Source: Desulfovirgula sp.
Lineage (GTDB): Bacteria; Bacillota; Desulfotomaculia; Desulfotomaculales; Desulfovirgulaceae
Length of the DNA stretch: 43,936 bases
Assembly (NCBI GenBank): GCA_020725525.1
Contig: DYEX01000065.1
Coordinates: 1-43,936 of the forward strand
Direction of reading: 5' to 3'
The position numbers and the translations under genes are program-made. Of the stretch, positions 8,148 to 16,017 are shown piece after piece. The first letter of the stretch is position 1; every line of letters starts with the position of its first letter. A model generated the notes under the pieces. That model made no database searches, was not told the origin of the DNA, and saw only the letters and a list, made by a program, of their open reading frames with translations.

Positions 8148-8867
8148 ATGGACAACGAACAATTCCAGGGACTGGTGCTGGAACAGCTGAAGGTCCTGGC
8201 GGAAGGACAACTGGCACTGCAACACGATGTAAAAGACTTGCGCCAGGAAGTCACGATTTTGAAGCAAGATGTGAGCGGTTTGAAGCAGGACGTCAGTGTT
8301 TTAAAGCAAGATGTGAGCGGTTTGAAGCAGGACGTCAGTGTTTTAAAGCAAGATGTAAGCGGTTTGAAGCAGGACGTCAGTGCTTTAAAACGAGATGTAA
8401 GCGACTTGAAGGAGGACGTCACTACTTTAAAGCAAGATGTAAACGGTTTGAAGCAAGACGTCAGTACATTAAAGCAAGATGTAAGCGGCTTGAAGGAGGA
8501 CGTCACTATTTTAAAACAAGAAGTAGGCGGTTTAAAGCAGGACGTCAGTGCTTTAAAACAAGATGTAAGCGGCTTGAAGCAAGATGTGGATACCTTAAAA
8601 CAAGATGCAAACTCTTTAAAGCAAGATGTAAATGCCCTCCACCAGGGACAACGGGAACTTCAAGAAAACGTGAGCGCTTTACAAGGGTCTTACCTGCGTC
8701 TTGAAACGCGTCTGGAAAACGAAGTTGTCGAGAAGCTTCGCGCCCTGTGTGACGCCCGTAAGGCTCAAAACGATGTTAACGAAAGAATGTTCGCTGCCCT
8801 CGAACGTATAGAAGCCAAAATCGATGTGCTCCAGATGGAGACAGCCCACCTGCGGCGAGTTAAGTAG
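8148..8867 (+). CDS. heptad-repeat coiled-coil protein
   Basis: 239 residues, ATG preceded by AAAGGAGGGG. Residues about 1-30 are helical. Residues 31-163 are 19 consecutive seven-residue repeats with consensus LKQDVSG/LKQDVSx, and degenerate heptads continue towards about residue 185. The C-terminal third (LRLETRLENEVVEKLR...ALERIEAKIDVLQMETAHLRR) is also helical but less regular. Val and Leu occupy the two core positions, the pattern of a parallel two-stranded coil. There is no signal peptide, membrane segment or enzymatic domain. Function unknown; a scaffold, spacer or cytoskeletal rod is plausible. The near-identical units make the gene prone to length variation. It is transcribed alone, with its own promoter and terminator. 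Confidence 0.85.
   Translation: MDNEQFQGLVLEQLKVLAEGQLALQHDVKDLRQEVTILKQDVSGLKQDVSVLKQDVSGLKQDVSVLKQDVSGLKQDVSALKRDVSDLKEDVTTLKQDVNGLKQDVSTLKQDVSGLKEDVTILKQEVGGLKQDVSALKQDVSGLKQDVDTLKQDANSLKQDVNALHQGQRELQENVSALQGSYLRLETRLENEVVEKLRALCDARKAQNDVNERMFAALERIEAKIDVLQMETAHLRRVK
8238..8636 (+). repeat. tandem 21-bp coding repeat, 19 units, partly 42-bp higher order
   Basis: Each unit encodes one heptad. Units alternate between types starting TTGAAGCAGGACGTCAGT and TTTAAAGCAAGATGTGAGC, so the first part reads as near-identical 42-bp double units. Later units diverge, as expected if slippage or unequal crossover keeps homogenising the 5' part. Confidence 0.85.
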
Positions 8868-8887
8868 TTAGTAGTTATTACGGATTT

Positions 8888-8935
8888 AGAACAGAACTTC
8901 CGTTGTTAATGAGGTTCAGTTCTAGCTTTATTTTT
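8888..8935 (+). terminator. intrinsic terminator of the coiled-coil gene
   Basis: AGAACAGAAC (8888-8897) pairs with GTTCAGTTCT (8914-8923) with one mismatch, followed by a T-rich tail to 8935, about 20 bases after the stop codon. Confidence 0.7.
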
Positions 8936-8963
8936 ACAGAAAAGAAGGAATATGCATTATAAA
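8933..8963 (+). promoter_or_regulatory. putative sigmaA promoter for comEA
   Basis: TTTACA (8933-8938) and TATAAA (8958-8963) are separated by 19 bases (18 if TTATAA is used). The -35 overlaps the T run of the preceding terminator. The start codon of comEA lies about 38 bases downstream. Confidence 0.4.
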
Positions 8964-9001
8964 GTAGAATTAACTGGTAAAAATAAGGCGGGGCGGAACA
9001 A

Positions 9002-9661
9002 ATGTTTGAAATTACAAGACGTCACCAGCTAATTATTTTGATCGTTGCCGCCATACTGATTTTTGGCGGAGGCTATCGCTATGCTTTGTGGCAGCAGCGG
9101 GCCAGTGCTGAAAGCAAACCGGCATTGGAGCAGATTAGCCCCTCCGACAATCCTGATGCAAAAGAATTGGTGGTGCATATCACCGGAGCGGTGGAAAAAC
9201 CGGGAGTTTACCGTCTTTCCGCCGGTGCGAGGGTCGAGGATGCCATCAAAATGGCCGCTGCCCGTCCTGAAGCAGATCTCGATTTGTTAAATCTGGCCGC
9301 TCCTCTGGCCGACGGGCAAAAACTGGTTGTACCTCTAAAACAGCCCGGCTTAACCGGTGGTGTTGCACCTGTCCAGAATATGCCCGGTTCTGCTCCCGTC
9401 AATGTTAACTTCCGCAATAATCCCTTTGCCCAACCGTCCGGCAGTTCGGTATCTGCGCCGGCAGGTTCGCTGGTGAACATCAACACCGCCGACCAGAGGG
9501 AGCTGGAAAGCCTGCCCGGTATCGGGCCTTCCCTGGCCCACCGGATCATACAATACCGGGAAACCAACGGCCCCTTTAAAGTACCGGAGGACATCAAAAA
9601 TGTTTCCGGTATCGGGGATAAAAGGTTTGAACAGCTCAAGGATTGCATAACGGTATATTAG
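9002..9661 (+). CDS. comEA: ComEA, DNA-binding competence protein
   Basis: 219 residues. One N-terminal membrane anchor (about 9-26) puts the rest outside the membrane. An SLBB-type domain follows (about 52-112, [18 protein letters not shown]...GQKLVVP), then a Gly/Pro/Asn-rich linker, then a C-terminal tandem helix-hairpin-helix DNA-binding domain (about 155-219) with [26 protein letters not shown] and [13 protein letters not shown]. This is the standard ComEA architecture. The protein binds incoming double-stranded DNA at the cell surface during transformation. comEC is about 1.7 kb downstream but separated by other genes, unlike the usual comEA-comEC operon. The ribosome site (AAGGCGG) is moderate. 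Confidence 0.95.
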   Translation: MFEITRRHQLIILIVAAILIFGGGYRYALWQQRASAESKPALEQISPSDNPDAKELVVHITGAVEKPGVYRLSAGARVEDAIKMAAARPEADLDLLNLAAPLADGQKLVVPLKQPGLTGGVAPVQNMPGSAPVNVNFRNNPFAQPSGSSVSAPAGSLVNINTADQRELESLPGIGPSLAHRIIQYRETNGPFKVPEDIKNVSGIGDKRFEQLKDCITVY

Positions 9662-9752
9662 CCAGTTTGAAGTCTTCCCTGTCCACCGTGTTCTGTCCCA
9701 GAAGGTTTACGGTCCCGTTATCTATTGTAAGGAACAAATGGAGGAAACGTCA

Positions 9753-10466
9753 ATGTTTGTCCCCCTGGTGAACCCATTTCCTCAAATCAGTAACAGGCAG
9801 GCCGGTTTCCCCATAGGGACTCTTAATACTCCCCGGCAGTCCTTTGCCCTGCTGCTGGCAACTGCCCTGGAATCGTCCGCCGGAAATGGGAGGGCGGAGA
9901 GGGGCAAGCAATTGGACAGGCCCAAAATTACGGAGTTGCTTTTGCCATTCTTTCTGCTGACGGCGGGTAGCAGTGAACTTTTGACATCCCTGTGGATGAT
10001 TTTTAACACATTGCTTCCCCAACAGGGACATGGGCAAAGGAATTTTTCTTCCGGCAGGAACAACGGTGCACCGGCTAAAGCCGGTGGGCTCGATGCCCTG
10101 ATCAACGATGTGGCTAATAAGTACGGTTTAGAACCGGCGTTGCTCAAGGCGGTGGTCAAGGTTGAATCGGGGTTCAATCCCTTCGCCCTTTCTCCTGCCG
10201 GGGCGCAGGGGTTGATGCAGCTCATGCCCGCCACGGCTGCTGCTCTGGGAGTGCGGAACCCGTGGGACCCCCGGGAAAACCTGGAGGGGGGCGCCCGTTA
10301 TTTGAAATCCCTGCTGGAGCGCTTCGGAGGCAATGTCAAACTGGCCCTGGCGGCCTATAACGCCGGCCCGGGTGCGGTGCAGCGTTACGGCGGCGTTCCT
10401 CCCTACCGCGAAACGCAGCAATACCTGCAGCGGGTAGCCGCTGCAAGACATGAGTTTTTGGTGTGA
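9753..10466 (+). CDS. lytic transglycosylase (SLT domain)
   Basis: 237 residues from ATG 9753, which has GGAGG eight bases upstream; an in-frame ATG at 9738 is itself part of that site and is less likely. Residues about 1-115 are low complexity with a hydrophobic stretch (about 62-90), no clean signal peptide. The SLT-type lysozyme fold occupies about 116-237: the catalytic Glu in [10 protein letters not shown] (residue 138), [16 protein letters not shown], and [18 protein letters not shown]. It cleaves the glycan strand of peptidoglycan. Clostridial relatives act in sporulation or cell-envelope remodelling; its position between competence genes and a spore-protein gene does not settle which. 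A terminator follows directly. Confidence 0.9.
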   Translation: MFVPLVNPFPQISNRQAGFPIGTLNTPRQSFALLLATALESSAGNGRAERGKQLDRPKITELLLPFFLLTAGSSELLTSLWMIFNTLLPQQGHGQRNFSSGRNNGAPAKAGGLDALINDVANKYGLEPALLKAVVKVESGFNPFALSPAGAQGLMQLMPATAAALGVRNPWDPRENLEGGARYLKSLLERFGGNVKLALAAYNAGPGAVQRYGGVPPYRETQQYLQRVAAARHEFLV

Positions 10467-10472
10467 AAAAGC

Positions 10473-10508
10473 AACCCGGCATTTCAGCAGCCGGGTTCAA
10501 ACGTTTTT
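10473..10508 (+). terminator. intrinsic terminator after the lytic transglycosylase
   Basis: AACCCGGC (10473-10480) pairs with GCCGGGTT (10490-10497), loop nine bases, followed six bases later by a run of five T. It begins seven bases after the stop codon. Confidence 0.6.
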
Positions 10509-10547
10509 AAGTGTCACATAGGGACCGTCGCAAAACCAAAGACGGCA

Positions 10548-10582
10548 CGGGCGGCGATCCCTTAAAGAGCGACCGCCGCCCG
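10548..10582 (-). terminator. hairpin downstream of the SASP gene
   Basis: CGGGCGGCG (10548-10556) and CGCCGCCCG (10574-10582) form a perfect 9-bp stem. On the minus strand it is followed by a moderately T-rich stretch (TTTGGTTTTG). It lies 35 bases beyond the SASP stop and could also serve the plus strand. Confidence 0.5.
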
Positions 10583-10616
10583 GTTTGTTACGCTATATTT
10601 TAGGTTTGACCGCCAC

Positions 10617-10859
10617 CTAAAAGTCATCCTGAAGGTTCAAACGGGCTTTGCGATTCCCTTCTACAGCCAGCGCCTCTTCTCCGGCCTTCACCAGCTTGCG
10701 CACCATGTTGCCGCCAATTTTGCCTGCTTCTCGCACGGTCAACTCATCCCCGGCATTGGCCAGATCATCCTCCAGGCCCAGTTCCCTGGTCGTCTCCCAC
10801 TTAAGCCTATCCAGTTGCCTTTCCGTACGCAGCTTGTCGTTATCTTTCTTGAGACCCAT
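10617..10859 (-). CDS. alpha/beta-type small acid-soluble spore protein (SASP)
   Basis: 80 residues from the ATG at 10859, which has AGGGGTGAT upstream; a longer frame extends to 10937 without a ribosome site. The sequence has the SASP pattern: a charged N-terminal helix (LDRLKWETTRELGL), then ELTVREAGKIGGNMVRKLVKAGE (about 40-62), matching the conserved C-terminal DNA-binding helix and the region that contains the germination-protease site. These proteins coat and protect spore DNA and supply amino acids at germination. The gene is monocistronic, with a sigmaG-like promoter just upstream and a hairpin downstream. It is direct evidence that the organism forms endospores. Confidence 0.9.
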   Translation of the reverse strand: MGLKKDNDKLRTERQLDRLKWETTRELGLEDDLANAGDELTVREAGKIGGNMVRKLVKAGEEALAVEGNRKARLNLQDDF

Positions 10860-10876
10860 TAGATCACCCCTGAGAT

Positions 10877-10908
10877 TAGGATGCCTCGATCGTCTGATTG
10901 CGTATACA
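10877..10908 (-). promoter_or_regulatory. sigmaG-like forespore promoter of the SASP gene
   Basis: On the minus strand GTATA (10903-10907) fits the sigmaG -35 pattern GnATR, and CATCCTA (10877-10883) fits the -10 pattern CATnnTA. The 19-base spacer is about one base longer than usual. The -10 is about 17 bases before the start codon, giving a very short leader that includes the ribosome site. SASP genes are classical sigmaG targets. Confidence 0.4.
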
Positions 10909-11007
10909 AGAAAAATTTTAAATCCTGCTATTGACACATCTGGTAGTGTGTTTTAATATGGTATTAACAAAAAATTAACATAATCTTAACAAAGGGGGTT
11001 GGTGCCG

Positions 11008-11229
11008 ATGGTCACGTCCGGGATTAATTTTAAAAAGCTAAAAGAGAAAAGGGATTTGAGCTATCTGGTTGGGTGGTACTGCCCCCTGGAAAGAAACAGG
11101 CAACGGTACAGGGAGGAACCGCCGGGAAGGGAGTTTAGGGAGAAATCGATATCCCGGTTGACTCTCTCACTGGCCCTGAACAGGCCGCCGTTGAATTGGC
11201 AGCAAAGGGAGCTAATCGCCGGTTTTTAA
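11008..11229 (+). CDS. small hypothetical protein, 73 aa
   Basis: Unrecognised. The ATG at 11008 has AAAGGGGG nine bases upstream; in-frame GTG 11002 and TTG 10999 are too close to that site. The product is basic, with MVTSGINFKKLKEKRDLSYLVGW at its start, a charged centre rich in Arg and Glu (about 30-46), and a hydrophobic end (LTLSLALNRPPLNWQQRELIAGF). No membrane segment or Cys motif. It is divergent from the SASP gene across about 150 bases. The good ribosome site is the main reason to believe it. Confidence 0.5.
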   Translation: MVTSGINFKKLKEKRDLSYLVGWYCPLERNRQRYREEPPGREFREKSISRLTLSLALNRPPLNWQQRELIAGF

Positions 11230-11326
11230 AACTGGCTTTTTTATTTGGCCTAAAAGGCCTACCCTTTAGCTGGAGAGGAATATGGGTTAACGGGGTGAAA
11301 TTTGTATTATCAGTATAACTTTCGGG

Positions 11327-13789
11327 GTGTCTTCCTTGGTTAACAGGCCTTTAGTATACTTAACCCTGGCTTTTGCAGCCGGCATTTTCCTGGCGGGCAG
11401 CTGGAAATTGTCCCCCAACACGGCCCTATTCATTTGTGGTGCCCTGTTTTTCGCAGCCGTGCTGGGGTATTTTTTTCACTGGTCTTTTAACCGGTGGGTT
11501 ATATTAAGCCTGTTCCTGGCCCTGGGTCTTGCCCGGGCCACCCTGGACGCTTCCAGCATCAACCCGGCCCTGTACCAGTACACCGGCCATTGGGTAACCG
11601 TGGAAGGAATTGTAACCCGGGAGGCGGATGTCCGTTCGGACCGGGTTTACTACTGGCTGGATGTGCAGAGGATTACCCTGGGATGGGAGGCCCGGGAGCT
11701 CCAGGCGCTGGTGCTTGTGCGGGCCGCCGCCCCGGGGCCCGTTTACTCCTACGGGGATCGTCTGCGCCTGCATGGTTTGCTGACTCGCCCTCCGGATGCA
11801 GGCAATCCCGGGGAATTTGACTATCGCGCTTACCTGACCCGCCGGGGTGCCGGTGCGGTCCTTATGGTGCGGGATCCCGCTTCCATTCAGAAGCTTGGGG
11901 TGGGCGGGCACCCGGTGGTGCGGGCGGTTCTGCGGGTTAAGGAAAAACTCCTCACGGTCAGCCGGGCTACCCTGCCGCCGGATAAAGCAGCCCTTTTAAA
12001 CGGCATTGTCTTTGGCAGCCAGGGGCAGATAGACCGGAAGACCTGGCAGCTTTTCAGTGAATCCGGCGTGGTTCACATCCTGAGCGTCAGCGGCCTGCAC
12101 GTGGGTCTCGTTCTGGCCGGGGTGCTGGCCCTGGTCAGGTTGCTGCGCGTGCCCCTTTCCCTTACCGCGTCTATCGGTACCGCGATATTGCTTCTTTACG
12201 CTACCCTGTGTGGTTTGGGCCCGGCGGTGACCCGTTCCACCCTCATGGCCCTCATGTTTCTCTGGGCCCACCACCTGGGCCGGGCAAGGGACTGGCCTAC
12301 CACCCTGGCCGCGGCGGCCCTGGTCAGCCTCATGGCCAGGCCCCTCTCCCTTTACGACATTGGCTTTCAGCTTTCCTTTACTGCCACCTGGGGCATCCTT
12401 TACCTGGGACCGGTGCTGGACGGGCTGTTGAAAAATGTCATCCGGCATACGTGGTTAAGGGCAGCCCTCTGGGTTTCCCTGGCCGCCCAGCTGGCCACCC
12501 TGCCCCTGATAGCCTGGTACTACAATTTGATTTCTCTGGTATCCTTATTGACCAATCTGGCGGCAGTGCCCCTCACCGGGTTGATCCTTGCCCTGGGCAC
12601 GGTGTCTGCCCTCCTGGGCCTGGTTGTTCCTTCCCTGGCGGGCTTTATTAATATCAGCACCTCCTTGCTTCTGGATCTTTTCATGGGCCTGGTTTCCTTC
12701 TGCCGGGCCTTGCCCGGTTCGGTAATCTATGTTCCCACGCCGCCTTTTTTCCTGGTGGTGGCCTGGTATCTTCTCTTGTTTTGGGGAGTTTTGCCTGTCT
12801 CAAAAGACGGCCGGGCCGCCTTGCGCCAGTTTTTCAGCCGCCATCACCGCTTATTGCCGGTGGCTTTCCTGGGCGGAGGACTTTTGTTAGCTATTTTTCT
12901 GTTCAAAAGTCCCGGCGAAAACCAGCTGGTGCTCCATTTTATCGATGTGGGCCAGGGAGACAGCATTCTCGTCCAGACTCCCGGCGGCAGAAACATGCTG
13001 GTGGATGCCGGGGGCTGGCCGGGGGAACTGGACTCGGGGGAAGGAGCCGGGGAGAAGGTGGTGGTGCCGTACCTGCGCCGGCTGGGTGTCAGGCGCCTGG
13101 ATGTGCTGGTGATCACCCATCCCCACGAGGATCACGCCGGAGGAATGAAGGCGGTGATCGAAGCCTTTCCGGTTGATCTGGTCCTGGTGTCACCGGTGGG
13201 CGGAACGGGGAATTCTTCCGTATCTGCCGGGGCTCATTCCCGGTCTCCCGACAAAGTCCCTTTAACCTATAGCACTCTTATAGCCGGACTGGCCGCCCGG
13301 GGTGTGCCTGTGAAGACAACGGGGGCAGGGGACCGCCTGCACCTGGACCCGGCTCTGGATATCCAGGTACTGGGGCCGCCCCGGCCGCTGCTTTCCGGCA
13401 CCCGGTCTGATTTGAATAACGCCTCGCTGGTGTTGTGTCTTCGTTACGGAGAAGAAGTGCTGTTGCTTACCGGGGATATTGAGGTGGAAGCCCAGCAGGC
13501 CCTCATGGATACGGGCGTTAATCTGGGGTGTACCGTGCTCAAAATACCCCATCACGGCAGCCGTTACCTCCTACCTTCTTTCCTGGAAAAAACACACCCG
13601 GATGTAGCGGTGATTTCCGTGGGACGGCATAACAATTTCGGGCATCCCGCCCCGGAAACGCTGGAACACCTGGCCCGGATGCCGGTGCGGGTTTACCGCA
13701 CCGATCTGGATGGGGCGGTTATCTTGAGGACCGACGGCAAACACATCTTTGTCAGGACAGGCCGCCAGCGCCGGGCGGCATCTCTCTGA
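11327..13789 (+). CDS. comEC: ComEC/Rec2 DNA-uptake channel with metallo-beta-lactamase domain
   Basis: 820 residues, full length. N-terminal membrane helices and an OB-like DUF4131 region (about 1-190, GYFFHWS..., GDRLRLHGLL, GNPGEFDYRAYLTRRG) are followed by the multi-helix competence domain (about 215-500, SGVVHILSVSGLHVGL, GAAVTRS-like segment LCGLGPAVTRSTLMAL, YDIGFQLSF). The C-terminal metallo-beta-lactamase domain (about 535-820) has VGQGDSILVQTPGG, the metal motif THPHEDHAGG (His598, His600, Asp602, His603), LLLTGDIE and KIPHHGSRY. It carries single-stranded DNA across the membrane during transformation, and the extra domain probably degrades the other strand. The start is GTG 11327 (weak CGGGG site) or TTG 11336. 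It is the last recognisable backbone gene before the accessory region. Confidence 0.95.
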   Translation: MSSLVNRPLVYLTLAFAAGIFLAGSWKLSPNTALFICGALFFAAVLGYFFHWSFNRWVILSLFLALGLARATLDASSINPALYQYTGHWVTVEGIVTREADVRSDRVYYWLDVQRITLGWEARELQALVLVRAAAPGPVYSYGDRLRLHGLLTRPPDAGNPGEFDYRAYLTRRGAGAVLMVRDPASIQKLGVGGHPVVRAVLRVKEKLLTVSRATLPPDKAALLNGIVFGSQGQIDRKTWQLFSESGVVHILSVSGLHVGLVLAGVLALVRLLRVPLSLTASIGTAILLLYATLCGLGPAVTRSTLMALMFLWAHHLGRARDWPTTLAAAALVSLMARPLSLYDIGFQLSFTATWGILYLGPVLDGLLKNVIRHTWLRAALWVSLAAQLATLPLIAWYYNLISLVSLLTNLAAVPLTGLILALGTVSALLGLVVPSLAGFINISTSLLLDLFMGLVSFCRALPGSVIYVPTPPFFLVVAWYLLLFWGVLPVSKDGRAALRQFFSRHHRLLPVAFLGGGLLLAIFLFKSPGENQLVLHFIDVGQGDSILVQTPGGRNMLVDAGGWPGELDSGEGAGEKVVVPYLRRLGVRRLDVLVITHPHEDHAGGMKAVIEAFPVDLVLVSPVGGTGNSSVSAGAHSRSPDKVPLTYSTLIAGLAARGVPVKTTGAGDRLHLDPALDIQVLGPPRPLLSGTRSDLNNASLVLCLRYGEEVLLLTGDIEVEAQQALMDTGVNLGCTVLKIPHHGSRYLLPSFLEKTHPDVAVISVGRHNNFGHPAPETLEHLARMPVRVYRTDLDGAVILRTDGKHIFVRTGRQRRAASL

Positions 13790-14004
13790 ACCCCCCCTGC
13801 AGCGGTATTACCCTTCTACCCGGGACATCGAGACAATGACCGCTCTGGCCGTAGCAGAGTGTAACAATACGGACCTGCTTCCGCCACGGTACTACAAAAA
13901 ATTACTCAAGAGCTGTAACAGCCAAACACTGGAAGACCAGAAAAGCGCCCGCGCAAGGAGCAGGAGAGCGCTTTGATTTTTCTCGAGAAGGTGATGGCAA
14001 TGCA
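13790..14004 (+). other. gap after comEC with a weak open frame
   Basis: A frame from 13749 to 13976 overlaps the end of comEC and codes for up to 75 residues ending in a basic tail (QKSARARSRRAL). Its internal ATG at 13836 would give 46 residues. Neither start has a ribosome site and I do not recognise the sequence. It may be a remnant of a gene cut when the neighbouring accessory block arrived. No terminator is evident. Confidence 0.25.
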
Positions 14005-14082
14005 TGGAAACCTTAGCATCTTCCGAGTTATAATATACTCGGGAGGATTGTCATGAAAAAAGTGACGGTAAATATAACCTGA
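14005..14082 (+). promoter_or_regulatory. promoter of the nurA-herA block with palindrome around the -10, and a 9-codon leader ORF
   Basis: TGGAAA (14005-14010) and a perfect TATAAT (14029-14034) are 18 bases apart. The -10 sits inside the inverted repeat CCGAGT (14023-14028) / ACTCGG (14037-14042), a natural position for a repressor operator. Just downstream a tiny frame, ATG 14053 to TGA 14082 (9 residues), has GGGAGG seven bases before it. The first large gene starts about 60 bases further on. Confidence 0.5.
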
Positions 14083-14142
14083 CGAGGTTATTATTATTGC
14101 CCGGCTTGAAGGAGATATTTAATAGGTTACCAAATTTACTGG

Positions 14143-16005
14143 ATGGTGGGTTTTGTGTCGCGCATTTCCGAGATTTACCGGGGCTACAGGGACGCATTGC
14201 GCGAATCCCAGGCACGGTACGAAGAGCTTTACATGGCACGGGTTGGTGCCGTACGGGAATTTTACCGCACATGGTTTCACAACCTGATAATCACCTATCC
14301 GGGACGCTGGAAAAAACAGGTATACATTGACAGGATTAGGCGTGACGCGGAGGCCTTTTTTGGACGCCGCGAGATAGATTTTTGCGCTGTAGATGGGAGC
14401 TGTTTTAAGGACCCCTTTACCGACTTCATGGTTTTTTTCGGGGCATCCTACGGTGTTAAAGGCCGTCTTTCCCTAACGGGATCACCGCCACACCTAAAAT
14501 ACGAGCGATGGTCCATGGATCAGGACGTAAGCATGGTGGCTTACGTACCGGTACCGCTTGCACACATTAACGAGGCAATAGGTGGAAATCCAGAGGATCA
14601 ATTCCTTATTTCGGAAGAAGATAAAATTAACCTCGCAAACATCCATACAAAAATTATGCAGCTGGCCGAAGTTTATTTAGCTTACCATATTGCCTCAGCC
14701 TCAACAATGGAATATCCCCGCCTCATTATACTTGATCATTCCCTTTCCAGCATTTTTTCCAGCGTGGAGAGAGGTACGCGAACAATCGGTCTTATTGGAT
14801 ACCAGCTGGGGCAGCGGCGACTAAACATGCGCGACGTGGTTGTCGCCCTCTCACGTCCGTACTCCCGTGAACTTGGCGTTCCGTCAGCAAAGCATTTCAG
14901 CCTCCGGCGGCGGCTCATTGCTGAACTCACCTGGAACAAGGGACGCCCGGTTGATCTTTCCGAGTTCAGCCGGCGGGAAAATGTAGACTTAGCGGAGGTT
15001 CGCCGCGCTGCGGAGGCTTTAGCCGGCCTCGGCAAGGTAGCAATCAATCCTCCAGTGGCCACTTTTAAGGCCCCGGACAGGCTTTCCGTAGCAGGTGGTT
15101 TCGACCCTGAACTGGCCTGGTATGATGCACTGCGGCTTTTTGAAGATATCTGCTACCGCCTGTTCCTCAAAAAAGACCAGTCGGCGCTTATATATACGGT
15201 GCGAGATAAAGATGGCGAACGCCGCCGGTGGATGAGCCCCGACGACCTCGATTTTCTAATCGCGGTGGGTATGCGGGGCCTTGTTGAGCGGTGCTGGGCA
15301 AAGAGAATTTTGCTCGTTGGGATTGCCAAGGACTCGTCAACACGATTCTTAAGCCGGCATTATCTGGGCGTATTGCGACACGTGGGTGCTTACCCGCAAG
15401 TGGACGTTGGCCTTTTACCGTGGACCGACCGCGTTTTCCTGGAAGCCTTGGCCCAATCGGAACCCACTATTGCAGCGCCGTGGGGCAGCGTGGAATTCGA
15501 CGGCGTATTTATGACACTGCACCTTGAAGAAGATCCTTATTCAGGTAAACCGGAAGTGCGAGGTATGCGGGGATGGGTGGTATTACCACCTGAGCGCCTG
15601 TTCTTACGCTCTCTGGCTCAGTTTTATTTAGTACGCAAACCCGGCACTACCCGCATGGGGCACGTAATTTTTGTAGACCGGCTGGCATACCCCCAGTTTG
15701 ACGGAAAGGCGTTTGGTACTGTAGAAATCAAGAATAGAGAACTTGGGACCATAAAGCCACTGGTTTATTTAAATAATGAGGTAGGCAATCAGATGCAGGA
15801 ATTGATGATGTTTTTCTTAGATGTGCTAACCAGGAATCTCTACCCGGAGGTAATTGGTTACCCGGATCCCTTGCACAAGGCGGACTGGGGTGCAAAGACC
15901 CTCGAGCGGCGAGCACGCGACCTCATCAGGAGCAGCGAGATGGCCTTTCGCATACGGCCAATTAGCCGTCTTCTTCGCACCACAAGAGATGAAGCCGGAA
16001 GATAG
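14143..16005 (+). CDS. nurA: NurA-family nuclease, enlarged, partner of HerA
   Basis: 620 residues, long for NurA (roughly 300-450). NurA is a 5'-3' exonuclease/endonuclease that works in a ring with HerA. Motif I is AVDGS (Asp84), a Glu follows at 176 (LAEVYLAY), motif III is LIILDHSL (Asp198), the Lys/Asp motif is GIAKDSSTRFLS (Lys396, Asp397), and the C-terminal motif is GYPDPLHKADWGAK (572-585), with Asp581 where many relatives have His. Between motif III and the Lys motif lies an insertion (about 230-345) whose segment LRRRLIAELTWNKGRPVDLSEF...VRRAAEALAGLGKV looks like a winged-helix DNA-binding fold. The start is ATG 14143 without a ribosome site or GTG 14155 with a weak one. herA starts 12 bases after the stop, so the two form one unit. 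Codon use is more A+T-rich than in comEC, suggesting transfer. Confidence 0.75.
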   Translation: MVGFVSRISEIYRGYRDALRESQARYEELYMARVGAVREFYRTWFHNLIITYPGRWKKQVYIDRIRRDAEAFFGRREIDFCAVDGSCFKDPFTDFMVFFGASYGVKGRLSLTGSPPHLKYERWSMDQDVSMVAYVPVPLAHINEAIGGNPEDQFLISEEDKINLANIHTKIMQLAEVYLAYHIASASTMEYPRLIILDHSLSSIFSSVERGTRTIGLIGYQLGQRRLNMRDVVVALSRPYSRELGVPSAKHFSLRRRLIAELTWNKGRPVDLSEFSRRENVDLAEVRRAAEALAGLGKVAINPPVATFKAPDRLSVAGGFDPELAWYDALRLFEDICYRLFLKKDQSALIYTVRDKDGERRRWMSPDDLDFLIAVGMRGLVERCWAKRILLVGIAKDSSTRFLSRHYLGVLRHVGAYPQVDVGLLPWTDRVFLEALAQSEPTIAAPWGSVEFDGVFMTLHLEEDPYSGKPEVRGMRGWVVLPPERLFLRSLAQFYLVRKPGTTRMGHVIFVDRLAYPQFDGKAFGTVEIKNRELGTIKPLVYLNNEVGNQMQELMMFFLDVLTRNLYPEVIGYPDPLHKADWGAKTLERRARDLIRSSEMAFRIRPISRLLRTTRDEAGR

Positions 16006-16017
16006 GAGGTTTGGATA

